Below are positions 53,985 to 64,000 of a stretch of 64,000 nucleotides of DNA, in pieces. The stretch lies in the NCBI RefSeq assembly GCF_023053635.1, contig NC_086177.1:97560001-97624000 (forward strand), given 5' to 3'. Position numbers and translations under genes: made by a program. The notes under the pieces are model-generated. The model was not told the origin of the DNA. It searched no databases and worked only from the letters and a program-made list of their open reading frames with translations. Each line of letters opens with the position of its first letter. The first letter of the stretch is position 1. The stretch comes from Elgaria multicarinata webbii. Taxonomy: Eukaryota > Chordata > Lepidosauria > Squamata > Anguidae.

Positions 53985-54445
53985 AGGGGCATTTTGCACA
54001 TAACGACAACCCAGAGTATGGGTTGAGTATAAGTTGGCATTGAACTGTGAGTTGTCATTACATATGAACCCTGCACTATGGTTAAACTATGGGTTGTTAA
54101 CCACAAATAACCCAGGAAGAGAACCCATGGTTTGTTGTTGGATTAAGAACTCTGCAATGTTCGTGGTTAACAACCCATAATTAAGCCATACTGCAATGTT
54201 TGCACATAATGACAACCCACAATTCAACAACAAGCCATGATTCAACAACAAACCATGCTCAACCCATACTCTGGGGCCTTAGCTAGACCTAAGGTTTATC
54301 CCGGGATCGTCCCGGGGTCATCCCTGCCTGCTCCCGGGATATCCTGTGTGTCATTTACATGAACAGGGATGACCCCAGGACAATCCCGGGATAAACCTTA
54401 GGTCTAGCTAAGGCCACAGTTGTCATTATGTATGAACCAGGTCAG
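53985..54445. mobile_element. Palindromic element rich in ACAACCCA/TGGGTTGT, split by a MITE
   Basis: CATAACGACAACCCAGAGTAT at the left mirrors AACCCATACTCTGG and GTTGTCATTATGTATGAACC at the right. The 54275-54415 MITE lies between the last two. Inner repeats such as TTAACAACCCATAATTAAG make several alternative hairpins. Confidence 0.6.
54275..54415. mobile_element. 141-bp palindromic MITE (GGCCTTAGCTAGACC family), best copy
   Basis: GGCCTTAGCTAGACCTAAGG and CCTTAGGTCTAGCTAAGGCC are perfect inverted ends, and the arms continue with GTTTATCCCGGGATCGTCC and its near complement. It interrupts the palindromic element at 53985-54445. Confidence 0.87.
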
Positions 54446-55136
54446 TGTGTGATGTCTTCCTGCTATGCCTAAATGGGTATAAAATACCCATGGTACAAAT
54501 ACTTAAAAACAACACATGGTACAGCCCTCCTGGGATCATAGAACTTTAGAATGCAGGTGGAGTGATCATGTTTGAATGTTAACCTGAGATAGGCAGTGGT
54601 TTCTAATATGAGGGGTGGATGGGACACACGTTTAATCATGCACCCTTTCTGAAGTGGTAATATAAGTGCTCAGCTACATAGACAGGAATTTCAGATCATT
54701 CAGGCATCTGTAGCATAGCTGCATATGAGTATAAATGATTCAGGAGGAAGACACATGGAAACACGATTTAAAGCTATATAACTCCAACATATGCCAACGA
54801 AGTGGCTTGTTATGCCAAGGCATACAGACACCCGTTTATATATCCCCACATCCAAACTAGATTCTAAAGGAGGTGTTCTAACTATTCCAGGATTTTACTC
54901 TGGGGTGGGAGAAAAGGTGTACACCATTCCTCTTTCCTCGGAGAGTCACACAATCAGTTCTGGACTAGATGGTGTGACTTTGTATAAGGCAGCTTTACAT
55001 GTCGGTACGGTTTAACAGTCAAGTCATTATGCTTTAGAAAATATTATATTGCACACTTACACAAAAATGTAGGTCACAACGCTATGTTTCATAGTTATTT
55101 AAAACTGCAATGCTGGTCTTGTTTCTCTTTTTGCAG
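54446..55136 (+). other. COL14A1 intron with a SINE remnant
   Basis: At 54945-55015 GTCACACAATCAGTTCTGGAC, TAGATGGTGTGACTTTGTAT and GGCAGCTTTACATGTCGGTA resemble the 3' end of the tRNA-type SINE at 14506-14762. The rest is unassigned. Confidence 0.4.
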
Positions 55137-55280
55137 GTGGGAAAACCAATGAGCTCACTCTTCAAAACAATGCAAACAAAGCAATTATTCAAGGTCTTAT
55201 CCCTGATCAGAGCTATACGGTTCAGATAGTTGCATTTGCAAAGGACCAAGAAAGCAAGGCAGCTCAAGGCCAGTTCCGAA
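55137..55280 (+). CDS. COL14A1: COL14A1, third coding exon (first FN3 domain, part 2)
   Basis: The acceptor TTGCAG (55131-55136) and donor GTATGT (55281) bound 144 bases, phase 1 on both sides. The peptide [20 protein letters not shown], then [20 protein letters not shown] and KAAQGQFR, matches human GGKTNQLNLQNTATKAIIQG nearly residue for residue and completes the first fibronectin III domain. SYTVQIVAF is the conserved strand F, with the core tyrosine. The last base is completed by the next exon to give isoleucine. Confidence 0.96.
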
Positions 55281-55623
55281 GTATGTTATCTCCTATTATG
55301 TGCATATCTCATAGGACTTTGCTTTGCAGGGGAAGTGGATTTAAGGATTCAAAATAAAAAACAAAACTCAAGTACTCCAGGGCTTTTAAACTCTTCTTTA
55401 AGTGGAGTTAAGGGAAAACTTTTACAAAATATTATAGAAGTTGCATTATACATCAGTTGGGGTATTATGGGTATTATACACCACTTTTTCCAATCTGTGT
55501 TGTAGATGTTGAAGGTGAAGGGGAACATTTGCACATTTTGGTAGGAATACATGGAACTGGAGAAATAATGAGTTATGCTATCCCACTGACCTCTCAAGTC
55601 ATTTTATTAAAGGCAGTAGAGTA
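55281..55623 (+). other. COL14A1 intron, nothing recognised
   Basis: No repeat supported. Confidence 0.3.
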
Positions 55624-55747
55624 GGGATGGGCTTCTCCAGATGTTTTGGTTTACAACTCCCATCAGCCCTTGCCAGTATGGTCAAGGGTGGGGAGTTATT
55701 AGAGTTGTAAGCCAAAACATCTGGAGGGCTACATGTCGCCCATCCCT
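55624..55747. mobile_element. Short foldback MITE (CCAGATGTTTTGG family)
   Basis: GGGATGGGCTTCTCCAGATG and CATCTGGAGGGCTACATGTCG are inverted, with ACAACTCCCATCAGCCC / GAGTTGTAAGCC towards the centre. Confidence 0.8.
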
Positions 55748-55800
55748 GCTAGGAGTAGATGAGCCCTTTGTCTCTGGCCAATTATTGCAGTATTCTCTTT

Positions 55801-56023
55801 GGGTTCATCTACACCAAGCAGGGTATTGCACAATGAAAGCGGTATATAAAAGGCAGGAGCCACATCAAGCAGGATATAGCAGTATGAAAGCGGTATATGG
55901 TATGTGTCAATGGGCCCCAACAGTTGTCAGTGCACTTCAATACCACTATAAAGCAACAGTGTGGCTCCTGCCTTTTATATACCACTTTCATAGTGCAATA
56001 ACCTGCTTCGTGTAGATTAGGCC
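55801..56023. mobile_element. MITE of the TATAAAGCAGTAGTGT family
   Basis: GGGTTCATCTACACCAAGCA and GCTTCGTGTAGATTAGGCC are inverted. GCGGTATATAAAAGGCAGGA and CTCCTGCCTTTTATATACC form the inner stem. Confidence 0.8.
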
Positions 56024-56079
56024 TTTAACACAGGAGTATATTTGTGTGTCTGTTGGTACCATTGGGGAGCTTCTCTACT

Positions 56080-56215
56080 CCGTTTGTAGACTACATGTTT
56101 TGCATGTAAAATGTGTGAGTCTGATCCCTGAAGGAATCCCAGTGCCCATAAGGAGTGAAATCACAATTGTTAATGAAGAACCTGTGCCAAGCTCTCTCTC
56201 AGCCATTTCATAGTA
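56080..56215 (+). mobile_element. Possible old tRNA-type SINE head
   Basis: TGCATGTAAAATGTGTGAGTC, CTGATCCCTGAAGGAATCCC and CCAAGCTCTCTCTCAGCCA vaguely follow the head of the 14581-14762 SINE (a B-box-like GTCTGATCCC). Very diverged. Confidence 0.3.
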
Positions 56216-56448
56216 GAACTGTCTGTATTTACTAACTCAGAAAAACCACATGCTACTTAAAAGGTAAAGAGCAAACTGTTGGATGGTCGCTCCAGGCTCT
56301 GAGTTATTAGCTGTGGTTGTGTTTTAGAGTTGCTTAATTCCCCCCAAAAAGCAAGGCTGACCATGCAACTTCACCCATAAGGCTAACAGTATATTAAAAT
56401 ACTGTTACTTTGGCTTTGCTGTGTTTTTATTGGCTGCAATATGACTTG

Positions 56449-57109
56449 GGGGCCTTCCTAGACGAGGCCTTAGCGCGTTTTGAGACCCGTTTTCCCTGCT
56501 GTGCGTCCAGATGACGCACAGGGGAATCCGAGCCCAGGCCGCACTGAGGCCTCCTCTAACGCGCCATAAGCGAAGTCGCTTATGGCGCGCCTGAGGCTGG
56601 GGCTGCGAAACGTCTAGGAAGGTCCGTGGCTTTTTGCGGCTACTCGCTTACTCGCGAGTAGGCGCGAAAAGCCATGGACCTGGCACAGCGCTCTTATGAG
56701 CGCTGTGCCCATCGGGCCGGGGGGGGGGGGGAAAGAGAGGGGCAGGGGGAAGGCCGGACCCGGCAGGACAGGCGGGGGGAGAGCAGGCATTGGGGATGGC
56801 AAGGGAGGGGCTTTGCCCGGGCAACCGCCAGGCGCCGCCGCCTAAACAAGCAGGCAACCGGCGCTGCCAGGGCAAGGCCGGGGGCAGGGAGGGGGGGCTT
56901 CGTTTTTTTTAAAAAAAGGACTTACCTGGTCCAGAGTCTTCGGGCCGCACGTGGCCCCTTTAACCCCAAAAAAACCATGGCTGACACTGCAGGGCTTGCA
57001 TTGTCCCTACGCGTCGGCCGTCTAGGAGGCTGGGCAGCGCGCTTTAAAGTTAGAGCGCCATCGCCCCGCCTCCCTGCCGGCTTATCCCGGCAGGTCTAGC
57101 AAAGCCCTT
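56449..57109. mobile_element. GC-rich MITE-like element (GGCCTTCCTAGAC end)
   Basis: GGGGCCTTCCTAGACGAGGC at the left and GGTCTAGCAAAGCCCTTA at the right are imperfectly inverted. Inside, hairpins such as GCGCCATAAGCGAAGTCGC / TTATGGCGCG and GCGCTCTTATGAGCGC occur. CpG content stands well above the intron around it. The open frames across it have no recognisable protein similarity and are probably by-products of composition. Confidence 0.55.
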
Positions 57110-57385
57110 AGATCCTCATGACAGCATAATGGTTTGACTCAATGAAATCAGACATCATATGTCTGCAAAGCTCTCTTTTTCTATCTTAAATGTGGATATG
57201 TTGAATGTCGTTTACAGTTCTTAAGACCATTGAGATTCAGCTATAAAGGATATGCTAAAGGCTGATTCATACAATATGGCTTGCTCAGTGTACACCTACA
57301 ATGTTTTCAGTATATATTTGTAAATGGAAACTGAACAACTGGGGATAAACTCATGTTTGCAAATATACATATAGACATATATAAT
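57110..57385 (+). other. COL14A1 intron, nothing recognised
   Basis: Short unassigned stretch. Confidence 0.3.
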
Positions 57386-57502
57386 CATATAGGGCCTGTT
57401 CAGACAACATGCTAAGCCATGGTTCACACAACAAGCTAAGTCATAATGTTTAGCTCAAAATGCCTAACCACTGTGGCTTAGCGTGTCATCTGAACAGGGC
57501 CT
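57386..57502. mobile_element. Palindromic MITE (GGCCTGTTCAGACAACATGC family)
   Basis: GGGCCTGTTCAGACAACATGC and GCGTGTCATCTGAACAGGGCC are inverted, with two AAGC(C/T)A(T/A) palindromes inside. Same family as 60643-60851. Confidence 0.82.
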
Positions 57503-57671
57503 AAGTGACCCAGAGTTGCTTTTGTCTTCTTGATGGGTATCCTTTCCTTAACAAACCCAGGTTTAACTACTACAGCATGATGTATGAAAAGGCCCTAAAG
57601 AAGGACAGGACTGAAATGCATAGGGAAGAATTACTGAGAAATCAATAGCATAACTGAAAATGGGTCACAAG

Positions 57672-57675
57672 CATT

Positions 57676-57714
<39 letters not shown>

Positions 57715-58065
57715 TTACATTTTTATACTGCCCAATAGCCGAAGCTCTCTGGGCGGTTCACAAAAATTAAAACCATGAAGACCACAATAAAACAACCAAC
57801 AATCTAAAAACACAAATACAAACTACAATACAAAAAGCACAACCAGGATAAAACCACACAGCAGAAATTGATATAGGTTAAAATACGGAATTAAAACAGC
57901 AACGTTTAAATTTAAGTTAAATTAGGTGTTAAAATACTGAGAAATTAAAAAGGTCTTTAGCTGGCGATGAAAGGAGTACAGTGTAGGCACCAGGTGAACC
58001 TCTCTGGGGAGCTCATTCCACAGCCAGGGTGCCACAGCAAAGAAAGCCCTCCTCCAGTAGAACAT
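57672..58065 (-). mobile_element. L2-like LINE 3' end
   Basis: (TTTA)n at 57675-57716, then ATACTGCCCAATAGCCGAAG, an A-rich UTR, and at the 5' side GTGAACCTCTCTGGGGAGCT and GGTGCCACAGCAAAGAAAGC, the ORF-end block in complement. This is the longest of the tails of this type. Confidence 0.85.
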
Positions 58066-58574
58066 GATTTTTTAATATGATGCAACTGTCCCCCCGCTCC
58101 CATATTAAATGCTTCTTATAGATGCCTTTGAATGATTCTGTTATACGATAATGGGTGCATGGTATCACTACCATATTATCTGGAATAGTGCATTTAGCTT
58201 TCCACATTTTAGGAAGATTGCACAAATTGGGGAGGATTCAGAGGAAACTGACAATGATGATAAATCGTTTAGAATTCAGGAGATAGAAGTTGAGACTCAA
58301 AGAGCCCAGTAGGTTTATTCTAACGAAGAACAGATAAAAGGAACATTAAAAGGAATTCTTCAGAAATGTCAAGAACCATTTTTCTTCAGTACCACTTGGA
58401 AAAAGGGCAATAGTAAAATTACATTAGAATGTTGCTGAAATATAAAACTGTTTAATGAAGCATTATCTGAAGATGAAATATTATCTGAAGCAGCCAATTT
58501 TATTGTTAGGGAAGGAGGATTTACTCTGTTGTGGGGGGTTTAACTTTAAAGACCAATTTTATCCATTTTTGCAG
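58066..58574 (+). other. COL14A1 intron, end
   Basis: No repeat named. The acceptor for the next exon is preceded by TCCATTTTTGCAG. Confidence 0.35.
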
Positions 58575-58694
58575 TTAAAGACATCGAGAAAAAAAAGGAA
58601 ACTTCAGGCAAACCCAAAGTCAAGGATGTAGGTAAATGGAAACCCTCCATTCCAACAGAGGATTCAGAAAGTACAGCATCTCCAAAAGCAGAAG
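58575..58694 (+). CDS. COL14A1: COL14A1, fourth coding exon (linker before VWA-1)
   Basis: The acceptor TTTTTGCAG (ends 58574) opens a 120-base exon in phase 1. The peptide IKDIEKKKETSGKPKVKDVG, then KWKPSIPTEDSESTASPKAE, aligns with human IKDLEKRKDPKPRVKVVD and the polar linker after it. It is a lysine- and serine-rich, presumably flexible connector between the first FN3 and the first VWA domain. The donor is taken at 58695 (GTCAGA) because it keeps phase 1 like the other exons. A stronger-looking GTAAAT at 58633 would give phase 2 and drop residues that still align. The VWA exons must lie beyond 64000. Confidence 0.88.
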
Positions 58695-60500
58695 GTCAGA
58701 ACTTATGGGAGGGAAATGGGCAAAATGAAAATGGTGATGTTTTCTGTATTCTCTAATACAGTCCATATTGTAATATACATGGAGGTTAGGGAGGTGTACT
58801 GTCCTGGCAAACAGATTTCACCCCACTTGTTTTAAAATATCAGCATTTAATCACATCAATTACTTTTTAATGTATTGTTAATTATTAGCTAGCTAAAAGC
58901 CACACACCAATGGGAACCGAAAAAACAACCTGTGCTTTGCACGATCATCTGGCAGACAAATCATGGGTAAACTCTAGGTAAGGTGACTGTTACGTGTAAA
59001 CCTAGTCAATGGGACTTACTTACAAGTAAACATTTTTAAAAATTAATATATGTACAGTATACAAAAAGGAAAAAAAAGTTGATTGATACAACTTTTATGG
59101 GAAGGAAGTTTAATCAAGTAGAGATAGAAAAAGAAATATAAAGGGAAAAAGGAGACAAAAAAGGAAAAGAGAAAAAAGAAAAAAAGAAAGAAAGAAACAT
59201 GAATAGGATTATTACACAAGAAAAGGATGAGACAAATTCATGGAGGTGAGGTCTATCAATGGCAATTAGCTAGGACAGCAAAATGTAACCACATAGAAAG
59301 GCATTAAGCCTTTGAATACCATATACTGGGGAAAAACAGGGAGAAGCAATCACCTTTATGCCCTTCATTTATAGTTTTTAAGAATTTATATGCCAACTTC
59401 ATTAATAATATTTTGGGGTGAGTTTCAAATAAAACAACAGAATATGAAATAGAGTACATAAAAACGACAGTGAAATTGTGCATCCTCATGAGAGCTCAGA
59501 GGCAATTGCATAACCATTGTTGGAGAGAGAATGCTGAAGAAGATGGACTTTGTTCTGTTCCAGGAAGTTAGTTCTAGGGTGCTTCCACGTGAGCTTTTTG
59601 TAGCACTATTGACCTGTCTCATTCACAAAATTTTACAGGGCGTCCAGACGTCATTGTTTTCCACTCCTAACCTTCCCAAGTTTTGTTTGTTTGTTGTTAC
59701 TGCAGAAAAGAGTTGGAATTGTTGCACAATACCTTCTGACTGTTAGCGCTAGAAGTTCTCCGACTGGAAGAACCCCTGATGTTCTGAAAGCAAATGGTTA
59801 TTAACTAGTGAACAGCAGGATCTCTGAGGAGATTTAAGTGTTTTCTAGGGCATTTCAGTCATCAAAGAGTCACTCTTTTGCTGGCTTTCTATTCTCAGTC
59901 TTTCCTAGGCAGACACTCTGAATTTCCAGACGGCTTCTCTTCATTCTTCATGCTCAGATAGTCTTAAGCCCAATGGCTCATGATTCCTCTGTAGTCAGCA
60001 TCAGTTCCTCTTTGAACAAGAATGAACAGAATCACAGCTTCTTTCACCATGCCCTGACCTTGTAAGAAATGTTCCTTTGGACAGTCTCCTGAGGTTTCCC
60101 TACATCAAAATTGCTTCTCTGCTAGAAAAAAAGGGCACTAGGCTCTCAATATTTCTTAGTAAATTTATCATGCAACAAATGTATTTTACTTGCATCTCTC
60201 AAAAAATAATAATTCTCCAGGTTCTCTTTTATCTGTTTTATCTTGTCACTGTTCTCCCAAACGTGTTGCTCCAGCACTTTCAGCTGAACAAGACTTAACT
60301 TGATGGACAGCTATAGGGGGGTTGTGTCAGTTCTTCTTAAAAGTTGTACAGCTTCCAATCTTCTGAAGACATGGCGGGGTGGGGTGGGGGAAGCCTTTTT
60401 GAAAAAGCTTTAGTGAAAATGCACCAAATGTGGAAAATGTTTATTGACTATCAGTGTGAAACCTAGTTATATTCCTTAGGCTAAGGAAAGAAAGAAAAAT
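58695..60500 (+). other. COL14A1 intron, A-rich tract only
   Basis: A purine-rich stretch at 59060-59200 (AAAGGAAAAGAGAAAAAAGA and similar) is the only notable composition. No exon or repeat named. Confidence 0.35.
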
Positions 60501-60921
60501 AGACCTGCCCTGATATTATTATGCGGATGGAAAAGAAACTTTTCTGTACAGAAAAAGCAGCTGGAAAATCAACATATTCAGGTGCAATTATAGATGTTTC
60601 TTTCCACTGTTCCCCTTGCAGACTGTAGAAAAAGAAGCAATGACCCTGTTCAGATGACATGCTAAGACACGGTGGTTAAGCACTTGGAGCTAAACATTGT
60701 GGTTTAGCATGTCGTGTGTGAACGTAACGTGTGGTGTGAACCATTCCTAACCATGGTGGCTACATGACCGCTGTTTAAACATGCTCATTAACCATTTGCT
60801 GCAAAAAGGTTATTGGCCTAATCACAGCTTAGCGTGTTGTCTGAACAGGCCCAATGTAAGTATTGGCTTAGGGTGAAGGAACTCCTAACATTTGTAGAGT
60901 AGTGGAAGTGCTCTCATTGGC
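60501..60921 (+). repeat. Local duplicate, copy 1 (with MITE inserted)
   Basis: ACCTGCCCTGATATTATTAT, GGTGCAATTATAGATGTTTC and AAAAAGAAGCAATG, then after the MITE TTGGCTTAGGGTGAAGGAAC and AGTGCTCTCATTGGC, match 61803-62010 in order. Confidence 0.8.
60643..60851. mobile_element. 209-bp MITE with 5-bp duplication and known empty site
   Basis: ACCCTGTTCAGATGACATGC and GCGTGTTGTCTGAACAGGCC are inverted ends. CAATG occurs on both sides (60638-60642 and 60852-60856). The paralogous copy at 61803-62010 has a single CAATG with no element, giving the pre-insertion site. Confidence 0.87.
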
Positions 60922-61266
60922 ATGGTTCGCACAACAGTAGGGTGGTTAATAAGCCATGATGGCTTATTAACCACCCCTGCACATACTGGTTGCATGCTGG
61001 CTGATTTCCCTAATTATCCTTCCCAGGCACAGGTTGTCTAATGTCTGAACCTAACAAACCACCCAGCAACCCTACAACAGACCATGGGTTCTAGGTAGTT
61101 TGTTAACTATCCCAGGCACCCACCCTTGTTGGTTTCGAATGTCACAATAACCCACCCTTGATGAAGATAATTAGGGAAATCACCTGGCATGTGATTGGCA
61201 TGCACAGGGGTGGTTAACAAACCACTGTGATTTATTAAGGACCTTTGTGTTATGTGAAGTCAGTCA
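60922..61266. repeat. Palindromic repeat with GGTTAATAAG/TTAACAAACC motifs
   Basis: GGTGGTTAATAAGCCATGAT and GGTGGTTAACAAACCACTGT lie at the two ends in mirrored context; TTTCCCTAATTATCCTTCCC and GATAATTAGGGAAATCACC are inverted inside. Confidence 0.65.
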
Positions 61267-61758
61267 TAGTGTTCAGCTCAGATGTACCTATTCCTTATGG
61301 CATCGACTTTAATGTCTTAGAATAACAGAAATATAGGTGCTCCTGGGGAATAACCACAAGTGGACTAATACAGGGGAAGGGTGTCCAAAATGCCAACTCT
61401 GACTGTAGCCACAGGAAAGCAAAATGTGGCCACTATGATCAAAGCAATCCTCTGCACAAGTCCTGAATATGTTGTTTTGATCCATGACAAAATGCTAAAA
61501 GAAAATGCATTGTTGAAGACTTGAGTAATGAGATGGGAATACAAAGGACTAGATGTTCTTATGCCATGAAGCAAAGGCAGTGACAAGGGAGGGGAAAAGT
61601 CAAGTTGTCTTCAAGTTGGTGCATGAGTAGAGACGGGAGAACTTCCCCGCCCCACCCCAGCTTCCAGCCAGAGTCGGATTAGTTTGGAAATAATCCAGGC
61701 TGTTTCCTCGAAAGTCAGAAATAACTTGGCTTATTCTCTGCGCCAATCTGACTTTAGG

Positions 61759-61760
<2 letters not shown>
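61267..61760 (+). other. COL14A1 intron, nothing recognised
   Basis: No exon or repeat supported. Confidence 0.3.

Positions 61761-61802
<42 letters not shown>
61761..61802. repeat. (AT)n microsatellite
   Basis: Twenty-one AT units directly before local duplicate copy 2. Confidence 0.97.
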
Positions 61803-61804
<2 letters not shown>

Positions 61805-62010
61805 CTCGCCCTGATTCTATTATACAGATAGAAAAGCAACGTCTCTGTATGGAAAAAGCAGTTGGAAATCAACAGTTTCAGGTGCAATTATAGATGTTTC
61901 TTTCCACTATTTCCTTTGCAGGCTATAGAAAAAGAAGCAATGGAAGTGTTGGCTTAGGGTGAAGACACTCCTAACATTGGTAGAGTAGATGGAAGTGCTC
62001 TCATTGGCCC
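61803..62010 (+). repeat. Local duplicate, copy 2 (without MITE)
   Basis: CGCCCTGATTCTATTATACA to GGAAGTGCTCTCATTGGCCC matches 60501-60921 except for the MITE. Confidence 0.8.
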
Positions 62011-62079
62011 AGTTTGCCCGTCACCCTCCCCTTCCTCACACCCAGCCACCCTGATCCCCTAAACACCCTTCCATTGCAG

Positions 62080-62371
62080 TAAACCCTCAAAAAAGTACAA
62101 CTATCAAGGTCCACCTGGGCCTTTTCTACTGACCTGCTGGTAGCACATCAGAGAAGGAAGAGGCCGAGATTGTCAGTGTGTGATGTATTGCAGAAGGGAG
62201 GTAATTCCAGAGGGAAGGTGCCATCACAGTGAAGGGCCCTTGCCGTGTTGCCGCCAGACGGAACTCTGGAAAATGTGGCACAGACAGCAAGGTCTCTCTT
62301 GAAGATTGTAGAGATCTAATGGGAAGAAGATCTTTCAGGTAAGCTGGTCTTTATTTAGGGCTTTATATGGC

Positions 62372-62404
<33 letters not shown>

Positions 62405-62515
62405 AAAAAATGCCTTGAACCTGGCTCTAGCAAATTGACAGCCAAAGCTGCTCTTTCAGTACAGTTGGGCAGACCCCCAGTAGTCCAGTCTTGAGATTAC
62501 TGTTGCATGGATTAC
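62080..62515 (-). mobile_element. Possible LINE ORF-end fragment with (GAT)n
   Basis: GTAATTCCAGAGGGAAGGTGC, TTTAGGGCTTTATATGG, GCCTTGAACCTGGCTCTAGC and CAGTAGTCCAGTCTTGAGAT read, in complement, like the C-terminal part and end of a LINE ORF. A (GAT)n tract sits at 62372-62404. Class not certain. Confidence 0.5.
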
Positions 62516-62837
62516 AGCTGTCTCTGTCCAGGAACAGGCACAGCTGGCTGAATAAATCCTCCATGTTCAGAGGCGACATGCCACTGAATAGCAGTTGAGG
62601 ACAACAGAGTGGGAGGCCTGTTGCCTCGTGACATGCATGTGGTTTCCAGGAAGCATTGGAATGGCCACTGTTGGAAGCAAGAGGTTAGCTTAACCAGATG
62701 CACCCTTGGTATGATCCAATAGCACTCTTCATATGTTTTTATGCACTGAAATGCCAAGGGACCCGGTAATATATGCCCTTTTCCATTTCCAATAATATTG
62801 AGAACTAAATAGACAACCTTGTTGTATGATTAGAATA

Positions 62838-63155
62838 GTACTTCTTCACACAGTGCATAGCTGAATTATGGAACTCACTACCACAAGATGTAGTGATAGC
62901 CACCAATTTGGATGGCTTTAAAGGGGGGTTGGATAAATTCCTGGAAGCAAAGGCTATAAATGGTTGTGTGTTATCTCCAGTATTCGAGGCAGTAAGCCTG
63001 TGTGCACCAGTTGCTAGGGAACATGGGTGGGAAGGTGCTGTTGCACCATGTCCTGCTTGTTCATCGCTGGCCGATGGCTGGTTGGCCACTGTGCGAACAG
63101 AGTGCTGGACTAAGTGGACCCTTGGTCTGATCCAGCATGACACTTCTTATGTTAT
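62838..63155 (+). mobile_element. CR1-type LINE 3' end, uninterrupted
   Basis: AGTACTTCTTCACACAGTGC, TTTGGATGGCTTTAAAGGGG, GTTGCTAGGGAACATGGGTG and CCCTTGGTCTGATCCAGC, ending in CACTTCTTATGTT. It serves as reference for the split copies at 22344 and 35070. Confidence 0.88.
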
Positions 63156-64000
63156 CTACTCACATCAGAAGGTTTTGATGTGATCTATGTGTTGTTTTGT
63201 AGATATATGTATATAGAATAGCAATGATTTTGCACTGTTCTAGCCTGCAGTTGGTAGATACAGATATATAGAATTTTTGAATTCTGCCTGTCTTTTTCTT
63301 TAATTGAAACATCTTATTTGAAGATTTTAATATCTGTTGTGTTTTTCTTGCTGCACGGAGGATTTATTTCTTTTTGCTAACTGCATAAATAAAGAACAGA
63401 AAAGAAAGGAAAATGCAAGTTGTCACTTACGTCGTTCACATAAATCAAGCCTGTAATTTAAGTTGCCACTTCTAATGGAAGGTTGGACTCAATATGTCCA
63501 TTCAGGGCATTATGTGTTTTTAAGGGCATGATAATACTTGTCTCACAAAAATGTTGTCAGGCTTAATTAATTTGTTGTCTGCATGTTGTGAAGTGCCAAT
63601 AACTACTTAAGCTGTCAGTTGGAGTATATGGATTGAGACAAAATGTGGCCTTTTTAAAAAAAGAAAGAAAGGTAACAGAACCATCAAGAGTGAAATAGGT
63701 TAATACACTATTTAATATCTCTCTTTCTTCTAGACAAATGCAATATAGTATAGCTTTTTCTTGGAAGAACAGCAACATGATAAGTTATAAAACTTTTGAA
63801 GCAAAATATCTGCCATAGTTTTAACACCACCTGCCTGCCCTCTAGGTATGTGTGGAAGGAGTGAAGTACAGCTAAGGTCAATGCTGTAACTAGCTATTTC
63901 TATGCCTGGGGCTTACAATGCCCCCTGGAACCAGAGCCACAGATATTCAGAAAGAACACACTTTGGATAGTACATATAAGAGGCCACAAAGGGTAAAATG
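63156..64000 (+). other. COL14A1 intron, right edge, nothing recognised
   Basis: A/T-rich, no exon or repeat supported; the VWA-1 exons are not reached. Confidence 0.35.

Noticed and set aside
56674-57099. 141-residue open frame
   Set aside because: Low-complexity R/G/A-rich product in a GC-rich, hairpin-bearing block; no splice signals or domain.
58633-58640. Alternative donor GTAAAT within the fourth COL14A1 exon
   Set aside because: It would end the exon in phase 2, unlike all neighbouring phase-1 junctions, and remove residues that align with the known protein.
61684-61893. Open frame with alternating isoleucine and tyrosine
   Set aside because: Translation of the (AT)n microsatellite.

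Overview
The window looks like the genome of a squamate reptile, most likely a lizard. It carries SINEs with the BovB-type tail found in Sauria SINEs, many 5'-truncated CR1 and L2 LINE ends, one fairly young L1, and a dense population of short palindromic DNA transposons, several with 8-bp hAT-type target duplications. No RNA gene, CRISPR array or prokaryote-like operon is visible. Species cannot be fixed from sequence alone.

Only two host genes are supported, both on the + strand in the order known from human 8q24.12. The last coding exon of DEPTOR (mTOR inhibitor, C-terminal part of the PDZ domain) lies at 5659-5787, so the left edge is probably its last intron. The first four recognisable coding exons of COL14A1 (FACIT collagen XIV) lie at 39555-39681 (signal peptide), 51757-51873 and 55137-55280 (first fibronectin III domain) and 58575-58694 (linker before the first VWA domain). 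All are joined in phase 1. The COL14A1 leader exon is not identified; a TATA-like site near 30074 in a repeat-poor stretch is only a candidate. DEPTOR stop and COL14A1 signal exon are about 34 kb apart.

Everything else is introns, one intergenic interval and transposon fossils. 1-5658 holds a 2.4-kb L1, a hAT foldback element and an internally deleted L2. 5788-11500 is the DEPTOR 3' side, with a 1-kb inverted-repeat retroelement (Penelope-like?) inserted right behind the stop. 11.7-28.8 kb is a stack of nested MITEs, three related solo-LTR-like elements (one at 35.4 kb), CR1 pieces, a GC-rich palindrome and a compound microsatellite. 28.8-30.8 kb is comparatively repeat-poor. 30.8-39.5 kb and the COL14A1 introns hold further SINEs, LINE tails and palindromes.

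I found no convincing new gene system. The observations most worth checking are the nested insertions that give exact empty sites, a strongly palindromic hAT MITE family with verified target duplications, an unclassified ~350-bp repeat family, a local duplication in which only one copy carries a MITE, and the inverted retroelement in the DEPTOR 3' UTR with a possible decayed hammerhead-like core. Repeat-family names come from recognition by eye, not from a database search.
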